64,000 nt of DNA from Flavobacterium plurextorum (GCF_002217395.1 NZ_MUHD01000016.1:1-64000), one strand, 5' to 3'. Counted from the first letter of the stretch, positions 37,520 through 46,697 are shown. Notes: generated by a model from the letters alone, not told the origin. Program-made: numbers and translations.

Positions 37520-37807
37520 TTATTTTTTATTAGAATTTGTATAATTAATTGCTTCTTTTTCGATTTGTGAAATAGATTTTGATTTGTTTTGAAGTAACCA
37601 TTCGTCAATCTCTGTTTTGGTAAAAAACAGTGTTCGGTTATTTGGTTTTGAATAGGGTAAGATGTTTGTATGGACCAATTTGTATACATAACTTTTTGAA
37701 AACCCCGTATAATTTACAACATCATCTACTGTGAAGATTTGTTTGTTTGTCCCAATAATAAGTTTCTCGATTTGAGTTAGTTTTTGAATAATAGCATTGC
37801 TTTCCAT
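37520..37807 (-). CDS. Excisionase-like helix-turn-helix protein
   Basis: 95 residues. The MerR/excisionase-type HTH is 'IFTVDDVVNYTGFSKSYVYKLVHTN' followed by the wing 'LPYSKPNNRTLFFTKTEIDEWLL'. Such proteins in Bacteroidota integrative elements act as excision or replication control factors. It is the first gene of the replication module and lies 90 bases upstream of the helicase gene on the same strand. Confidence 0.85.
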   Translation of the reverse strand: MESNAIIQKLTQIEKLIIGTNKQIFTVDDVVNYTGFSKSYVYKLVHTNILPYSKPNNRTLFFTKTEIDEWLLQNKSKSISQIEKEAINYTNSNKK

Positions 37808-37857
37808 AAGTGATTTGTTTTATCGTTATGGTAGCAAATGTCAATAAAGGAAAATAG

Positions 37858-37893
37858 AAAAAGGTTAAAGGGTTAAGACACCTTAACCTTTTT
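37858..37893 (-). terminator. Terminator between the 336-residue gene and the excisionase
   Basis: AAAAAGGTTAA (37858-37868) and TTAACCTTTTT (37883-37893) form a perfect 11-base stem that abuts the stop of the 37894-38904 gene. On the minus strand it ends in a T-rich run. Confidence 0.75.
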
Positions 37894-38904
37894 CTATAAA
37901 TTTTCAAAAATAGATTCGATCAATTTGTGTTTTTTAGGCAGTTTTATAATGCTTTTAGAGACTGAAGTATAAATGGCACTTGGGTTTATTTTACCATTTT
38001 TGGTCTCAATGTTTCCAGAGTAAAACATGGATGTCATTGAGATATTAGTTTTGAAAAATTGATTAATGCAGTTAATGAAATATCTAAATTGTATATTATC
38101 CATTTGAAAATGAATAATAGAGTTATGAGATTGCCAATCAAGTTTCAATACTTCAATGAATTGATTCAATGTAGTTTTGTTCTGATCTATGAACATGAAT
38201 TTTTCCAAGCGAAAGTAGAATTTTTCTAAAATTTCATCATTTGTGGTTAAATTGTAATTCCCAGTCTTACAGATAGAACTGGATAGGATAGAGATTTTTT
38301 CGTGAATTCTTTTATATAATTGTTGAAGTACTATTTCATAATTTTCTAATGCTACTACGATCTCCATTGAATAGTTGACCTTCAGGTAATTATCGGGGTT
38401 TTCTTCATTTTCAATGTATCTACGAAAGTAATATTTTACCGTACTAACTTGTTGATGTATATCTTCAAGAATTTTATCTGATAAAATAAAAAGTTTCGTA
38501 AGCCAGATTTTTTTTGGGTACTTTTTTGTGCTTAAATAATAATTAACCAAAGAACCTACTCCTTCAGCAAAATTATGAGTAATGTAGTGGTGAAAGGTAG
38601 TTATAGGAGGTACTGTTGTATAATTCTTATCAAAATCCTGAAATGGTAAATAATCGTCATCGTAATCGTTGTCATTTAAAATTATTTTTTTGGTTTCAAA
38701 AAATAACTTCAAGGTATCTAAAGTAAAATATTCAATAGGGTGGTGGTACATTAAATGGCTCAATAAATGAAAAAACTGATAGTCATTTAGCTTTTTAATT
38801 TTCTTGACAGTGAATAAATTATTTCCCTCAGAGTTTAAATTGTCTTTTAAGGAATCTAAAGTTTTGTAATGTTTGTCTTTGAATCTGAAGTAAGAATCTA
38901 GCAT
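37894..38904 (-). CDS. Hypothetical protein of the integrase unit
   Basis: 336 residues, helical, rich in aromatic and charged residues, no signal peptide. The C-terminal part ('FRYFINCINQFFKTN', then 'INPSAIYTSVSKS') recalls passenger proteins found beside integrases in Bacteroidota elements, but I cannot assign a family. It starts 5 bases after the integrase stop, so it is co-transcribed with it and may assist recombination or its control. A strong terminator sits at its end. Confidence 0.65.
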   Translation of the reverse strand: MLDSYFRFKDKHYKTLDSLKDNLNSEGNNLFTVKKIKKLNDYQFFHLLSHLMYHHPIEYFTLDTLKLFFETKKIILNDNDYDDDYLPFQDFDKNYTTVPPITTFHHYITHNFAEGVGSLVNYYLSTKKYPKKIWLTKLFILSDKILEDIHQQVSTVKYYFRRYIENEENPDNYLKVNYSMEIVVALENYEIVLQQLYKRIHEKISILSSSICKTGNYNLTTNDEILEKFYFRLEKFMFIDQNKTTLNQFIEVLKLDWQSHNSIIHFQMDNIQFRYFINCINQFFKTNISMTSMFYSGNIETKNGKINPSAIYTSVSKSIIKLPKKHKLIESIFENL

Positions 38905-38909
38905 GTTAT

Positions 38910-40037
38910 TTAGATATTAATGTTAGGGATTAAGTTAGCGGCCTCTTTCATCTTAGAATCAATGATTTTGGCATAAATTTCAGTTGTCTTTAATTCCTTG
39001 TGACCTAATCGTTTTGAAACCGTATAAATATCAGCTCCATTCTCTAAAAGCAAAACTGCATTGGTATGTCTGGCACTATGAAATGTGATGTGTTTTGTTA
39101 ATCCTGCTCGCATGCACCATCTTAAAATTTCAGCATTAAAATGAGCTCCGTATTTCAAGCCTTTGAAAACACGATCAGAAGGATTCTCTCTTTCTCCGAG
39201 AAGTTTTCTTGCTTCTACAGAAATATATAAATATTCTACCCCGTCGGTTTTTTCTTGTCTAAAATTTACTCGGCTAATATCTCCTTCATCTCTAACTTCT
39301 TTCCAAACGAGTGTATTGATATCAGACCATCTAAGACCAACCAGACAAGAAAAGATAAAAGCTCTTTTAAGGACATCGTGTTTACAATAAGCTTTACTCA
39401 TTGATACTAACTCATTATAAGTTAGATATTCTCTTTGGCTTTCTCCTTGCTCGAATCCTTTTACTTTTTTGACTGGATTTGTAGTAAGATAGCCATCTTC
39501 AAAAGCAGAGCGTATCGCTGCTTTGAATTTATTATAGTATGAGTACTTAGAGTTTTGGGATAATGGAAGATCGCTTTTGGTTTTAGCATCTTTATCCAGG
39601 TAATTTCTGTATGCTTTTACAAATTCTTCGTCTACTTCATTAAAAGTTGTATTTGGACTACAGAATCGTTTTAAGTGTAGAAAAGAAGCTGTCCAGTTTC
39701 CGTAATTCTTTGGGGAGTCAACTCGTTCTTCGGCTTGATTGCTATAGTATTCTAAAAATAGAGTTTTAGATTTTGTATTGTTTTTAATATCAAATTTGCC
39801 CTGAAAGTATTCAGCTTTTCTGATTGAAAGTATCTGCTCGCCTAAAACCTCTATCTCCTTATTCTCTTTTTTTTCATTAGCAGTTTTTGGTTCTTGATAT
39901 GGATATAGTTTTAAATATTCAAAATCTCTCAAATGAACACGTTTGCCTGCTGCGTTAACGGTTGATCCTTTGTAATATTCTAGATATAAACTATATCTGC
40001 CATTTTGTAATTTTTTCTTCTTTAAACTGATTATCAT
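38910..40037 (-). CDS. Tyrosine recombinase (integrase) of the mnmE-integrated element
   Basis: About 375 residues from ATG 40037 (MIISLKKKKL); the frame extends upstream to 40091, but the conserved part starts here. It has an Arm-type N-terminus, a SAM-like core-binding domain ('NYGNWTASFLHLKRF ... YRNYLDKD') and a full catalytic set in this numbering: Arg236 ('GLRWSD'), Lys263, His320-x-x-Arg323 ('HSARH'), His346 ('LGHKELKTTEIY') and Tyr355. It should cut and rejoin the 18-base core at the end of mnmE. Repeats of ATAAGGTGTA at its start codon are candidate arm sites. It lies 150 bases from the attachment site. Confidence 0.92.
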   Translation of the reverse strand: MIISLKKKKLQNGRYSLYLEYYKGSTVNAAGKRVHLRDFEYLKLYPYQEPKTANEKKENKEIEVLGEQILSIRKAEYFQGKFDIKNNTKSKTLFLEYYSNQAEERVDSPKNYGNWTASFLHLKRFCSPNTTFNEVDEEFVKAYRNYLDKDAKTKSDLPLSQNSKYSYYNKFKAAIRSAFEDGYLTTNPVKKVKGFEQGESQREYLTYNELVSMSKAYCKHDVLKRAFIFSCLVGLRWSDINTLVWKEVRDEGDISRVNFRQEKTDGVEYLYISVEARKLLGERENPSDRVFKGLKYGAHFNAEILRWCMRAGLTKHITFHSARHTNAVLLLENGADIYTVSKRLGHKELKTTEIYAKIIDSKMKEAANLIPNINI

Positions 40038-40077
40038 AAGGTGTACATTTTTACACCTTATTTTTGATAAGGTGTAC
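40036..40077. promoter_or_regulatory. ATAAGGTGTA repeats at the integrase start (arm-site or operator candidates)
   Basis: ATAAGGTGTA at 40036-40045, its inverse TACACCTTAT at 40052-40061, and ATAAGGTGTAC at 40067-40077. The first overlaps the integrase ATG. The repeats lie between the recombinase gene and the core site, as integrase arm sites do. Confidence 0.55.
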
Positions 40078-40186
40078 GAGGAGTGTAACAAATGTACAAA
40101 CTAAAGATAATATTAGAAAGTAAAAATCAAGCTAAATCAATGGCAGTCAAGTAAGAGAAAGTATTAGAAACTTAAAGAAAGTGTAT

Positions 40187-40204
40187 TTACTTCCCGATGC
40201 AAAA
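40187..40204. other. Right attachment site (attR candidate) inside the mnmE 3' end
   Basis: TTACTTCCCGATGCAAAA encodes, on the reverse strand, the MnmE terminus Phe-Cys-Ile-Gly-Lys-stop. It forms the direct repeat with 21484-21501. Insertion here leaves mnmE intact. Confidence 0.75.
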
Positions 40205-41587
40205 GTTAGCAAAAATATTCCCTAACAATTCATCATTAGAAACCTGACCAGTAATCAATCCAAATTGGTACAAAGCTTCACGGATATCAAGCGCAATAAG
40301 ATCGCTTGAAAGATTGGTTTCAAGACCGTATTTTACTTTTTGTATCTCATCTAAAGCTTTAAGTAAAGAATCGTAATGTCTTGTATTTGTAACTATAGTT
40401 TCATTGTTACGAAGCGCTCCAGTATTTACAAAAGAAAGCAATTCATTCTTTAAATCTTCAACACCAATTTTCTCTTTAGCAGATATCAATAAAAGTTTTG
40501 CATTTAAATTTTCAAGCTTAGTTGTAATGTTTGAAACTTCATCAGCAGACAATATATCTTTTTTATTTACAACAATTACTAAAGGTTTTAGTGGATACTT
40601 ATTTTTGATTTGTTCAATTTCAGAAACAAACTCAGAACTAGAAACCTGGAACTTTAAACCGTCAAATAAATAGATCACAACCTGAGCCTGATCAATTTTT
40701 TCGAAAGTTTTTTTGATTCCAATGCTTTCAACAACATCTTTAGTTTCGCGAATTCCAGCAGTATCTATAAAACGAAAACCAATACCGCCAATCACCAATT
40801 CGTCTTCAATAGTATCACGAGTTGTTCCTGCAATGTCTGAGACAATTGCACGTTCTTCGTTTAATAAAGCATTCAACAACGTCGATTTTCCTACATTCGG
40901 CTCACCAACAATTGCAACTGGAATTCCGTTTTTAATTACATTTCCAACTGCAAACGAATCAATTAAACGTTTTAAAACAAATTCAATTCGGTTTAATAAC
41001 TCATGAAACTGCGTTCTGTCGGCAAATTCAACATCCTCCTCAGCAAAATCTAATTCAAGTTCAATTAAAGAAGCAAAATTTAAAAGTTCCTCTCTAAGTT
41101 TAGCAATTTCATTACTAAATCCGCCGCGCATTTGCTGCATGGCGATTTGGTGCGAAGCTTCATTATCTGATGAAATCAAATCGGCTACAGCTTCTGCTTG
41201 CGATAAATCAAGTTTTCCATTCAAAAAAGCCCTTAAAGTAAATTCTCCGGCATCAGCCATTCTGCATCCTTTTCGCAATAATAACTGAATAATCTGCTGC
41301 TGAATATAAGTAGAACCGTGACAAGAAATTTCGATAGTGTCTTCGCCTGTATAAGAATTGGGACCTTTAAAAACAGATATCAAAACTTCGTCCAGTGTTT
41401 TTTCATTATCAATAATATGACCTAAATGCAAAGTATGTGTTTTTTGCTTCGTTAAGTCTTTATTTTTAATGGATTTAAAAACAGAATTACCAATTGAAAT
41501 AGCTTCAGCACCTGAAATACGAATTATTGCAATAGCGCCAGCTCCAGATGGAGTAGCCAATGCAACTATAGAATCTTGATTTATCAT
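40187..41587 (-). CDS. mnmE: tRNA uridine-5-carboxymethylaminomethyl(34) synthesis GTPase MnmE
   Basis: 466 residues, normal for the family. The N-terminal formyl-THF-binding domain begins 'DSIVALATPSGAGAIAIIRISG'. The G domain has G1 'GEPNVGKSTLLNAL', G2 'TTRDTIED', G3 'DTAGIR' and G4 'NKKD'. The C-terminus is the invariant 'FCIGK', whose Cys takes part in the reaction. With MnmG it modifies wobble uridine of tRNAs. The last codons are the integration site of the element downstream, which restores them. A -7 box lies just upstream of the start. Confidence 0.97.
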   Translation of the reverse strand: MINQDSIVALATPSGAGAIAIIRISGAEAISIGNSVFKSIKNKDLTKQKTHTLHLGHIIDNEKTLDEVLISVFKGPNSYTGEDTIEISCHGSTYIQQQIIQLLLRKGCRMADAGEFTLRAFLNGKLDLSQAEAVADLISSDNEASHQIAMQQMRGGFSNEIAKLREELLNFASLIELELDFAEEDVEFADRTQFHELLNRIEFVLKRLIDSFAVGNVIKNGIPVAIVGEPNVGKSTLLNALLNEERAIVSDIAGTTRDTIEDELVIGGIGFRFIDTAGIRETKDVVESIGIKKTFEKIDQAQVVIYLFDGLKFQVSSSEFVSEIEQIKNKYPLKPLVIVVNKKDILSADEVSNITTKLENLNAKLLLISAKEKIGVEDLKNELLSFVNTGALRNNETIVTNTRHYDSLLKALDEIQKVKYGLETNLSSDLIALDIREALYQFGLITGQVSNDELLGNIFANFCIGK

Positions 41588-41591
41588 AGTG

Positions 41592-41599
41592 CAAAGGTA
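41592..41599 (-). promoter_or_regulatory. -7 promoter element of mnmE
   Basis: Reverse strand TACCTTTG, an exact TAnnTTTG, 5 bases before the ATG. No clear -33 TTG was found. Confidence 0.5.
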
Positions 41600-41698
41600 T
41601 AAAAAAAGCAGAAATCATTAAAAGAGCTTAGTGATTGAATTATGGCAGAGAATAACTTCTTTTATTTGTCCTATTAAGAAATTATTAAGTGTTAAATT

Positions 41699-41714
41699 CC
41701 TGATAATTATCAGG
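41699..41714. promoter_or_regulatory. 16-bp palindrome upstream of the universal stress gene
   Basis: CCTGATAATTATCAGG, a perfect palindrome, lies 22 bases before a -7 box TAAATTTG (41736-41743). It could be an operator for the stress gene; its hairpin followed by T is also terminator-like, but no plus-strand gene lies upstream. Confidence 0.45.
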
Positions 41715-41771
41715 CCTTTTTGTTTTTATAATGTTTAAATTTGAGTAACAAACCTATAAAACTCAAATAAA

Positions 41772-42605
41772 ATGAAAAAGATATTATTTCCCACGGATTT
41801 TTCTGAAGCAGCAACAAATGCGTTTGTACACGCTTTAGAATTTGCTAAGATTGTCAAAGCCGAGCTTGTTTTGCTTCATACATTTGAGATTCCGGTTTAT
41901 GACAGCCAGTTCTTTCCAGAGAATTATGCCTCGATTTATAGTTCGATAGAATTGGCAAAGTTCGAAATGTTTAAAGATGAAATTCCGAAGCTTCGCGCTA
42001 TTGCAGCAGAACGAAATTTAGAAGATATTGTTATTAAACACCGTTTAATGGATGGCGATTTAATCTACAATCTCAAAAATGCAGTAGAAGAAGATCAGAT
42101 AGATTTTGTGATAATGGGAACAAGCGGCGCTTCTGACTGGACAAAATTCTTTACAGGATCAAATACTAATTCTGTAATTTCAGGAGTTGATGTGCCGGTT
42201 TTGTGTATTCCTGCCGATGCTAAGTTTAAGAAAATCAAAACAATTGGTTTTACAACCCGTTATCGTGAGAAAGACAAAGAAGTACTTAAAAAGATTTTGA
42301 AAATTGCAAAGAAAACAGATGCAAAAGTAAAAAGCTTATATGTAAGATCATCTGATACCGATGTTGCTGATGCAACTATTAAAGAATGGGAAAAAGAATT
42401 TGCAGCTGAGAATGTAGAATTTTTAGTGCTGCCAAGTGACGAAATAAAAGAAACTATTCTTGATTTTATTCTTTATAAAGACATTGATATTCTGACAACT
42501 ATCACGCACAAGAGATCTTTTTTTGAATCGATTTTTGAATCTAGTTTTAGTAAAAAAATTACAAAAGAAGTTTCTATACCTGTTTTGATAATGCACGAAA
42601 ATTGA
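41772..42605 (+). CDS. Universal stress protein with two UspA domains
   Basis: 277 residues. The first UspA domain (about 1-145) starts 'MKKILFPTDFSEAATNAFVHALEFA' and has the nucleotide loop 'IVMGTSGASDWTKFFTGSNTNSVI'. The second (about 150-277) starts 'KKIKTIGFTTRYREKD' and lacks a clear ATP-binding Gly loop. Tandem Usp proteins of this kind are common in Flavobacteriia. Role in stress survival is by family only. A -7 box and a palindrome lie upstream. Confidence 0.9.
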   Translation: MKKILFPTDFSEAATNAFVHALEFAKIVKAELVLLHTFEIPVYDSQFFPENYASIYSSIELAKFEMFKDEIPKLRAIAAERNLEDIVIKHRLMDGDLIYNLKNAVEEDQIDFVIMGTSGASDWTKFFTGSNTNSVISGVDVPVLCIPADAKFKKIKTIGFTTRYREKDKEVLKKILKIAKKTDAKVKSLYVRSSDTDVADATIKEWEKEFAAENVEFLVLPSDEIKETILDFILYKDIDILTTITHKRSFFESIFESSFSKKITKEVSIPVLIMHEN

Positions 42606-42672
42606 ATTCGTTCTTAAACTCAAGCTTTTTGTAAGTGTAAAACCTATATTTGTATTTCATTAAACATTAAAG

Positions 42673-44445
42673 ATGGAATTATATCAGAATAAAGTTGAAC
42701 ACTTCACAAAAGTTTTTAATAAAATCAATAAAAGATACAACAGCATCAGTATTTTAAGACTGTTAAGCGTTTTTTTATGCTTGTTTATGTTGTTTTATTA
42801 CATCAAAACAAATCAATTATTTTATGTTGGTTTTGCTTTTTTATCTTTTGTTGGTTTTCTTATTTTAATGAGAATCCATTCTAAATTATCCTTTAAAAAA
42901 GAGCTTACAAAAGCATTATTAAAGATCAATGAAAATGAAATTTCTTTTTTAAAAAGAGAGAAGCTTCCTTTCGAAAACGGAATCGAATTCAATGATTTTC
43001 ATCATCCGTATGCTTACGATTTAGATGTTTTTGGAGATCATTCGTTATTTCAAAACTTAAACCGAACTGCTACTTTTATTGGTAAGAAAACATTAGCAGA
43101 AAAATTATTAGTTCTGTTCCCTAATGAAACAATTCTTGAAAATCAGGAGGCAATTCATGAATTAAATAAAAAGATCGATTGGCGTCAGGAATTTCATGCT
43201 TTAGCAATCGTCAGCAACGATTCTAAAAGTTCTTATGAATCATTACTTCATTGGAATTCATTTAAAAATAATACTTTACCTAAAGTTTTAATTGCACTTT
43301 CAGTTATTCTTCCAACTCTTTTTTTCGGCTTTTTGATTGCGTATTTTATTACGTCTAAAATCATTTTGTTGTCCTATTTGACCTATATTTTTATATTCAA
43401 TATGATGGTTATGGGAAAATCTTTCAAGCGAATTCATTCAGAAATTGCTAAAGCCGATAACGTTGATAAAATCATAAAACAATATAGTTTATTAGTTGAA
43501 AAAATAGAAAAAGAGACTTTTCAATCTAAGAAATTAATCGATTTGCAGAAACAGTTGATTTTTAAAAATGCGACTGCCAGTACACATTTAAAACAGTTAT
43601 CTGAATTGTTTTCAAGAATGGATACAATTAATAATTTGGTGACCGCAATTGTTTTTAATGGTACCTTTTTATTTAATCTTCATGTTTTAAGATCGCTTTT
43701 AAAATGGAAAGAAAATTATTCTGAAGAACTTGAAAAATGGATTTCGATTATTGGAGAATTTGAAGCTTTGAACAGCTTAGCAAATTTAGGACATAATAAT
43801 CCAGACTTTGTGTATCCTGAAATTAATACGGAATACAAAATAGGTTTCGAAAATCTAAGTCATCCATTATTAAATCCGATAAGCAGAGTAGGGAATGACA
43901 CGCACTTTTATCCTGAATCATTTATGATTTTAACAGGGTCAAATATGTCTGGAAAAAGTACTTTTTTGAGAAGTTTAGGAATTAATATGGTTCTTGGCGG
44001 AATTGGTTCAGTTGTTTGTGCTTCAAAGGCCAATATTCATCCACTTCCAGTTTTAGTTTCAATGCGATTGTCGGATTCTTTAGCAGACAGTGAATCGTAC
44101 TTTTTTGCCGAAATTAAGCGTTTAAAACAAATTATGGACGCTTTAGAAGAACGTCCTGCATTTGTATTGCTCGATGAAATTTTAAGAGGAACAAACTCTG
44201 ATGATAAACGAAATGGAACTATCGAGGTAGTGAAGAAAGTAATTGCTAGAAAAGCAATTGGTGCAATTGCGACACACGATATTGAGGTTTGTTTAACAAC
44301 AAATGAATATCCAGAGATTTTAACAAATCAATGTTTTGAAGTTGAAATTAAAAATAACGAACTTCATTTTGATTATAAACTTCGCTCTGGAATTTGCAAA
44401 AATAAAAGTGCTACTTTCTTAATGCAGAAAATGGGAGTTATTTAA
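42673..44445 (+). CDS. Membrane-anchored MutS-like ATPase (no mismatch-binding domain)
   Basis: 590 residues. The C-terminal MutS V domain is complete: Walker A 'GSNMSGKSTFLRSLG' near 417-431, the 'DSLADSESYFFAEI' signature, Walker B 'FVLLDEILRGTNSDD' and 'GAIATHD'. Unlike MutS, the N-terminus carries two hydrophobic segments (about 25-70), with two more near 205-250, and there is no mismatch-recognition or Smr nuclease domain. This form is widespread in Bacteroidota; its function is not established. A -7 box TATATTTG lies at 42645-42652. Confidence 0.85.
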   Translation: MELYQNKVEHFTKVFNKINKRYNSISILRLLSVFLCLFMLFYYIKTNQLFYVGFAFLSFVGFLILMRIHSKLSFKKELTKALLKINENEISFLKREKLPFENGIEFNDFHHPYAYDLDVFGDHSLFQNLNRTATFIGKKTLAEKLLVLFPNETILENQEAIHELNKKIDWRQEFHALAIVSNDSKSSYESLLHWNSFKNNTLPKVLIALSVILPTLFFGFLIAYFITSKIILLSYLTYIFIFNMMVMGKSFKRIHSEIAKADNVDKIIKQYSLLVEKIEKETFQSKKLIDLQKQLIFKNATASTHLKQLSELFSRMDTINNLVTAIVFNGTFLFNLHVLRSLLKWKENYSEELEKWISIIGEFEALNSLANLGHNNPDFVYPEINTEYKIGFENLSHPLLNPISRVGNDTHFYPESFMILTGSNMSGKSTFLRSLGINMVLGGIGSVVCASKANIHPLPVLVSMRLSDSLADSESYFFAEIKRLKQIMDALEERPAFVLLDEILRGTNSDDKRNGTIEVVKKVIARKAIGAIATHDIEVCLTTNEYPEILTNQCFEVEIKNNELHFDYKLRSGICKNKSATFLMQKMGVI

Positions 44446-44451
44446 TTTTAG

Positions 44452-44548
44452 ATTTTAGAATGTAGATTTTAGATTTTGCTGCTCTGAACGAAGTCGAAGA
44501 GCGCAACTTTACCATATGGGAAATAATCTAAAATCTACATTCTAAAAT
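44452..44548. repeat. Dispersed-type inverted repeat with 24-base perfect arms
   Basis: The arm 44452-44475 is the exact reverse complement of 44525-44548; both contain TAGAATGTAGATTTTAGA or its complement. The 49-base centre holds a partly palindromic GC-richer stretch ending TTTACCATATGG, which recurs in related form inside the YggS gene. It separates the MutS-like gene from a convergent gene and could also act as a bidirectional terminator. Confidence 0.8.
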
Positions 44549-44564
44549 AAAAAATCTAAAATCA

Positions 44565-45194
44565 TTATTTAAGCCCTTCTTTAATGGTTTGAACAAAAGC
44601 TTCAACCGGTTGTGCGCCAGAAACAGCATATTTTCTATCAAAAACAAAAAACGGAACTCCTTGTACACCAATTTGATTGGCTTCGTGAATATCAGAATGA
44701 ACATCGTTTAAATAAAGATTTTCATTTTCAACAACCTCTTTAACTTCTTCTGAGTTTAAACCTGCTTTTGTTCCTAATTCGATTAGAGTTTGAGCATCAT
44801 TTAAATCTCGTCCTTCTGTAAAATAAGCCTTGAAGAAAATTTCTTCCATCTCGTCGCCAAGATTATTCTTTTTTGCTAAATGAATAATTCTATGCGCTGT
44901 TAGAGAGTTTGAGATAATTGCTTTATCAAAATGATAATCTAAACCAACACTTTTAGCTCGCTCTACGACACCTTTATGCATTTCTATAGATTGTTCTACA
45001 GAAATACCTTTTCGTTCCGCTAGAAAAGAGTAAACATCTTTACCAGATTGTGGTTCAATTGTTGGATCAAGCTGAAAGCTTTTCCACTCAATTTCAATTT
45101 CGTCATTAGGAAACTGTTCTAAAGCCGTTTCCAATTGCCTTTTTCCGATATAACAAAACGGACACATGATGTCCGACCAAATTTCTATTTTCAT
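44565..45194 (-). CDS. DsbA-family (FrnE-like) oxidoreductase
   Basis: 209 residues with no signal peptide, so cytoplasmic. The thioredoxin fold starts 'MKIEIWSDIMCPFCYIGK', with active-site Cys11-Pro-Phe-Cys14. The helical insertion and 'GVQGVPFFVF', with its cis-Pro, complete the DsbA/FrnE form. Substrates are not known; the family includes enzymes linked to oxidative stress and polyketide maturation. Confidence 0.9.
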   Translation of the reverse strand: MKIEIWSDIMCPFCYIGKRQLETALEQFPNDEIEIEWKSFQLDPTIEPQSGKDVYSFLAERKGISVEQSIEMHKGVVERAKSVGLDYHFDKAIISNSLTAHRIIHLAKKNNLGDEMEEIFFKAYFTEGRDLNDAQTLIELGTKAGLNSEEVKEVVENENLYLNDVHSDIHEANQIGVQGVPFFVFDRKYAVSGAQPVEAFVQTIKEGLK

Positions 45195-45251
45195 ATTACA
45201 AAAATAAGAAATATTTGTTTCAAGATTCGGTTTTTAAGTTAAGGATGAAAT

Positions 45252-45327
45252 TTAACCGTAAAGCACGCAAAGATTTGCGCAAAGAATCGCTAAGTTTTTT
45301 ACAAAATTTTGCGTGCTTTGCGGTTAA
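45252..45327. repeat. Intergenic inverted repeat (REP-like) between the DsbA-family gene and dnaN
   Basis: 45252-45271 and 45308-45327 are 20-base inverted arms with one mismatch, containing AAAGCACGCAAA and TTTGCGTGCTTT. This occupies much of the 324-base gene-free stretch 45195-45518. It resembles dispersed repeats seen in Flavobacterium intergenic DNA. Confidence 0.75.
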
Positions 45328-45380
45328 ATCAATACAATCTAGTAAAGTGAAATTTGAATAGAAAATATTTTAAAACTAAA

Positions 45381-45411
45381 AAACCGCAACTCTCAAAAAG
45401 AATTGCGGTTT
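45381..45411 (-). terminator. Intrinsic terminator of dnaN
   Basis: AAACCGCAA (45381-45389) pairs with TTGCGGTTT (45403-45411). Read on the minus strand, a T-run follows the stem, about 108 bases past the dnaN stop. Confidence 0.75.
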
Positions 45412-45518
45412 CTAGGTATAAAAAATGGTTGGTTAATAGCGATATTATTTTTTTTTACAATGATATGGCTTTAATTTGAAATTAAAAAAAATCCTTGTAA
45501 CAAAAAGAAGTTTTGATG

Positions 45519-46637
45519 TTAACTATTTAACATTACAGGCATTACCAGCATAGTAACTGTTTCGCCTTCTTCTAAACCATCAACTGGAGTAAGGATTCCA
45601 GCTCTGTTAGGTAATGACATTTCTAACATAATCATGTCTGATTGTAAGTTAGTAAGCATTTCAGTTAAAAAACGCGAGTTAAAACCAATTTGAAGATCAT
45701 CTCCTTGATAATCACAAGTCAATCTTTCTTCAGCTTTATTTGAGTAATCTATATCTTCTGCAGAAACATTTAATTCAGCTCCAGCAATTTTTAAACGAAT
45801 TTGGTGCGTCGTTTTATTTGAGAAAATCGCAACACGCTTAACAGAGCTTAAAAATAATGAACGATCGATCATTAATTTGTTTGGATTCTCTTTAGGAATT
45901 ACCGCTTCATAATTAGGGTATTTTCCATCAATTAAACGGCATGTTAAAATATAATTGTCAAATGAGAAAGTTGCATTTGAATCGTTGTATTCAATTTTTA
46001 CTTCAGCATCAGAAGCTCCTAAAATACTTTTTAAAATATTTAAAGGTTTCTTAGGCATAATAAAATCTGCCACTTGAGATGCTTTTACATCTGTACGTGC
46101 ATATTTTACAAGTTTGTGAGCATCTGTAGCAACAAAAGTCAATCCTTCTGGCGAAAACTGGAAGAAAACTCCAGACATTACAGGACGTAAATCATCATTT
46201 CCAGCAGCAAAAATAGTTTTACTTACAGCAGTTGCTAAAACATCAGCAGGAACTAAAGTTACTGAAGGCTCTTCAAGATTTACAGATTTAGGAAATTCTT
46301 CTCCAGCAGCATATGCTAAAGCATATTTTCCTGAGTTAGAGCTGATCTCAACCGTATTATTATCTTCAACTGTAAAAGTTAAAGGCTGTTCAGGAAATGT
46401 TTTTAAAATTTCAAGTAAAAGTTTTGCAGGTACTGCAACACTTCCTTTACTTGTAGAATCGATTGTTAATGTAGCTGACATTGTCGTTTCAAGATCTGAT
46501 GCTGAAACTGTCAACTCATTATTGTCTAGTTCAAATAAAAAGTTATCTAAAATAGGAAGTGTATTATTGCTGTTAATAACACTGCCTAAAACTTGTAATT
46601 GTTTTAATAAGTACGAACTCGATACTATAAATTTCAT
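45519..46637 (-). CDS. dnaN: DNA polymerase III subunit beta (sliding clamp)
   Basis: 372 residues, full length. It starts 'MKFIVSSSYLLKQLQVLGSVINSNNTLPIL' and shows three repeats of the clamp fold, including 'VSASDLETTMSATL', 'FVATDAHKLVKYAR' and 'KYPNYEAVIP'. The C-terminus 'LVMPVML' carries the conserved Met-Pro-Met-like end of the partner-binding pocket. It dimerises around DNA as processivity factor. It is not beside dnaA here. It has its own promoter and terminator. Confidence 0.97.
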   Translation of the reverse strand: MKFIVSSSYLLKQLQVLGSVINSNNTLPILDNFLFELDNNELTVSASDLETTMSATLTIDSTSKGSVAVPAKLLLEILKTFPEQPLTFTVEDNNTVEISSNSGKYALAYAAGEEFPKSVNLEEPSVTLVPADVLATAVSKTIFAAGNDDLRPVMSGVFFQFSPEGLTFVATDAHKLVKYARTDVKASQVADFIMPKKPLNILKSILGASDAEVKIEYNDSNATFSFDNYILTCRLIDGKYPNYEAVIPKENPNKLMIDRSLFLSSVKRVAIFSNKTTHQIRLKIAGAELNVSAEDIDYSNKAEERLTCDYQGDDLQIGFNSRFLTEMLTNLQSDMIMLEMSLPNRAGILTPVDGLEEGETVTMLVMPVMLNS

Positions 46638-46697
46638 CGTCTTTTGTTTTATTTTTTGAAGTATTCATCAGCATTGATATGCTGAAGATACAGATTA

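Noticed and set aside
37474..37689. 71-residue minus-strand frame overlapping the excisionase
   Set aside because: Shadow of the excisionase gene in another frame, without HTH or other motif.
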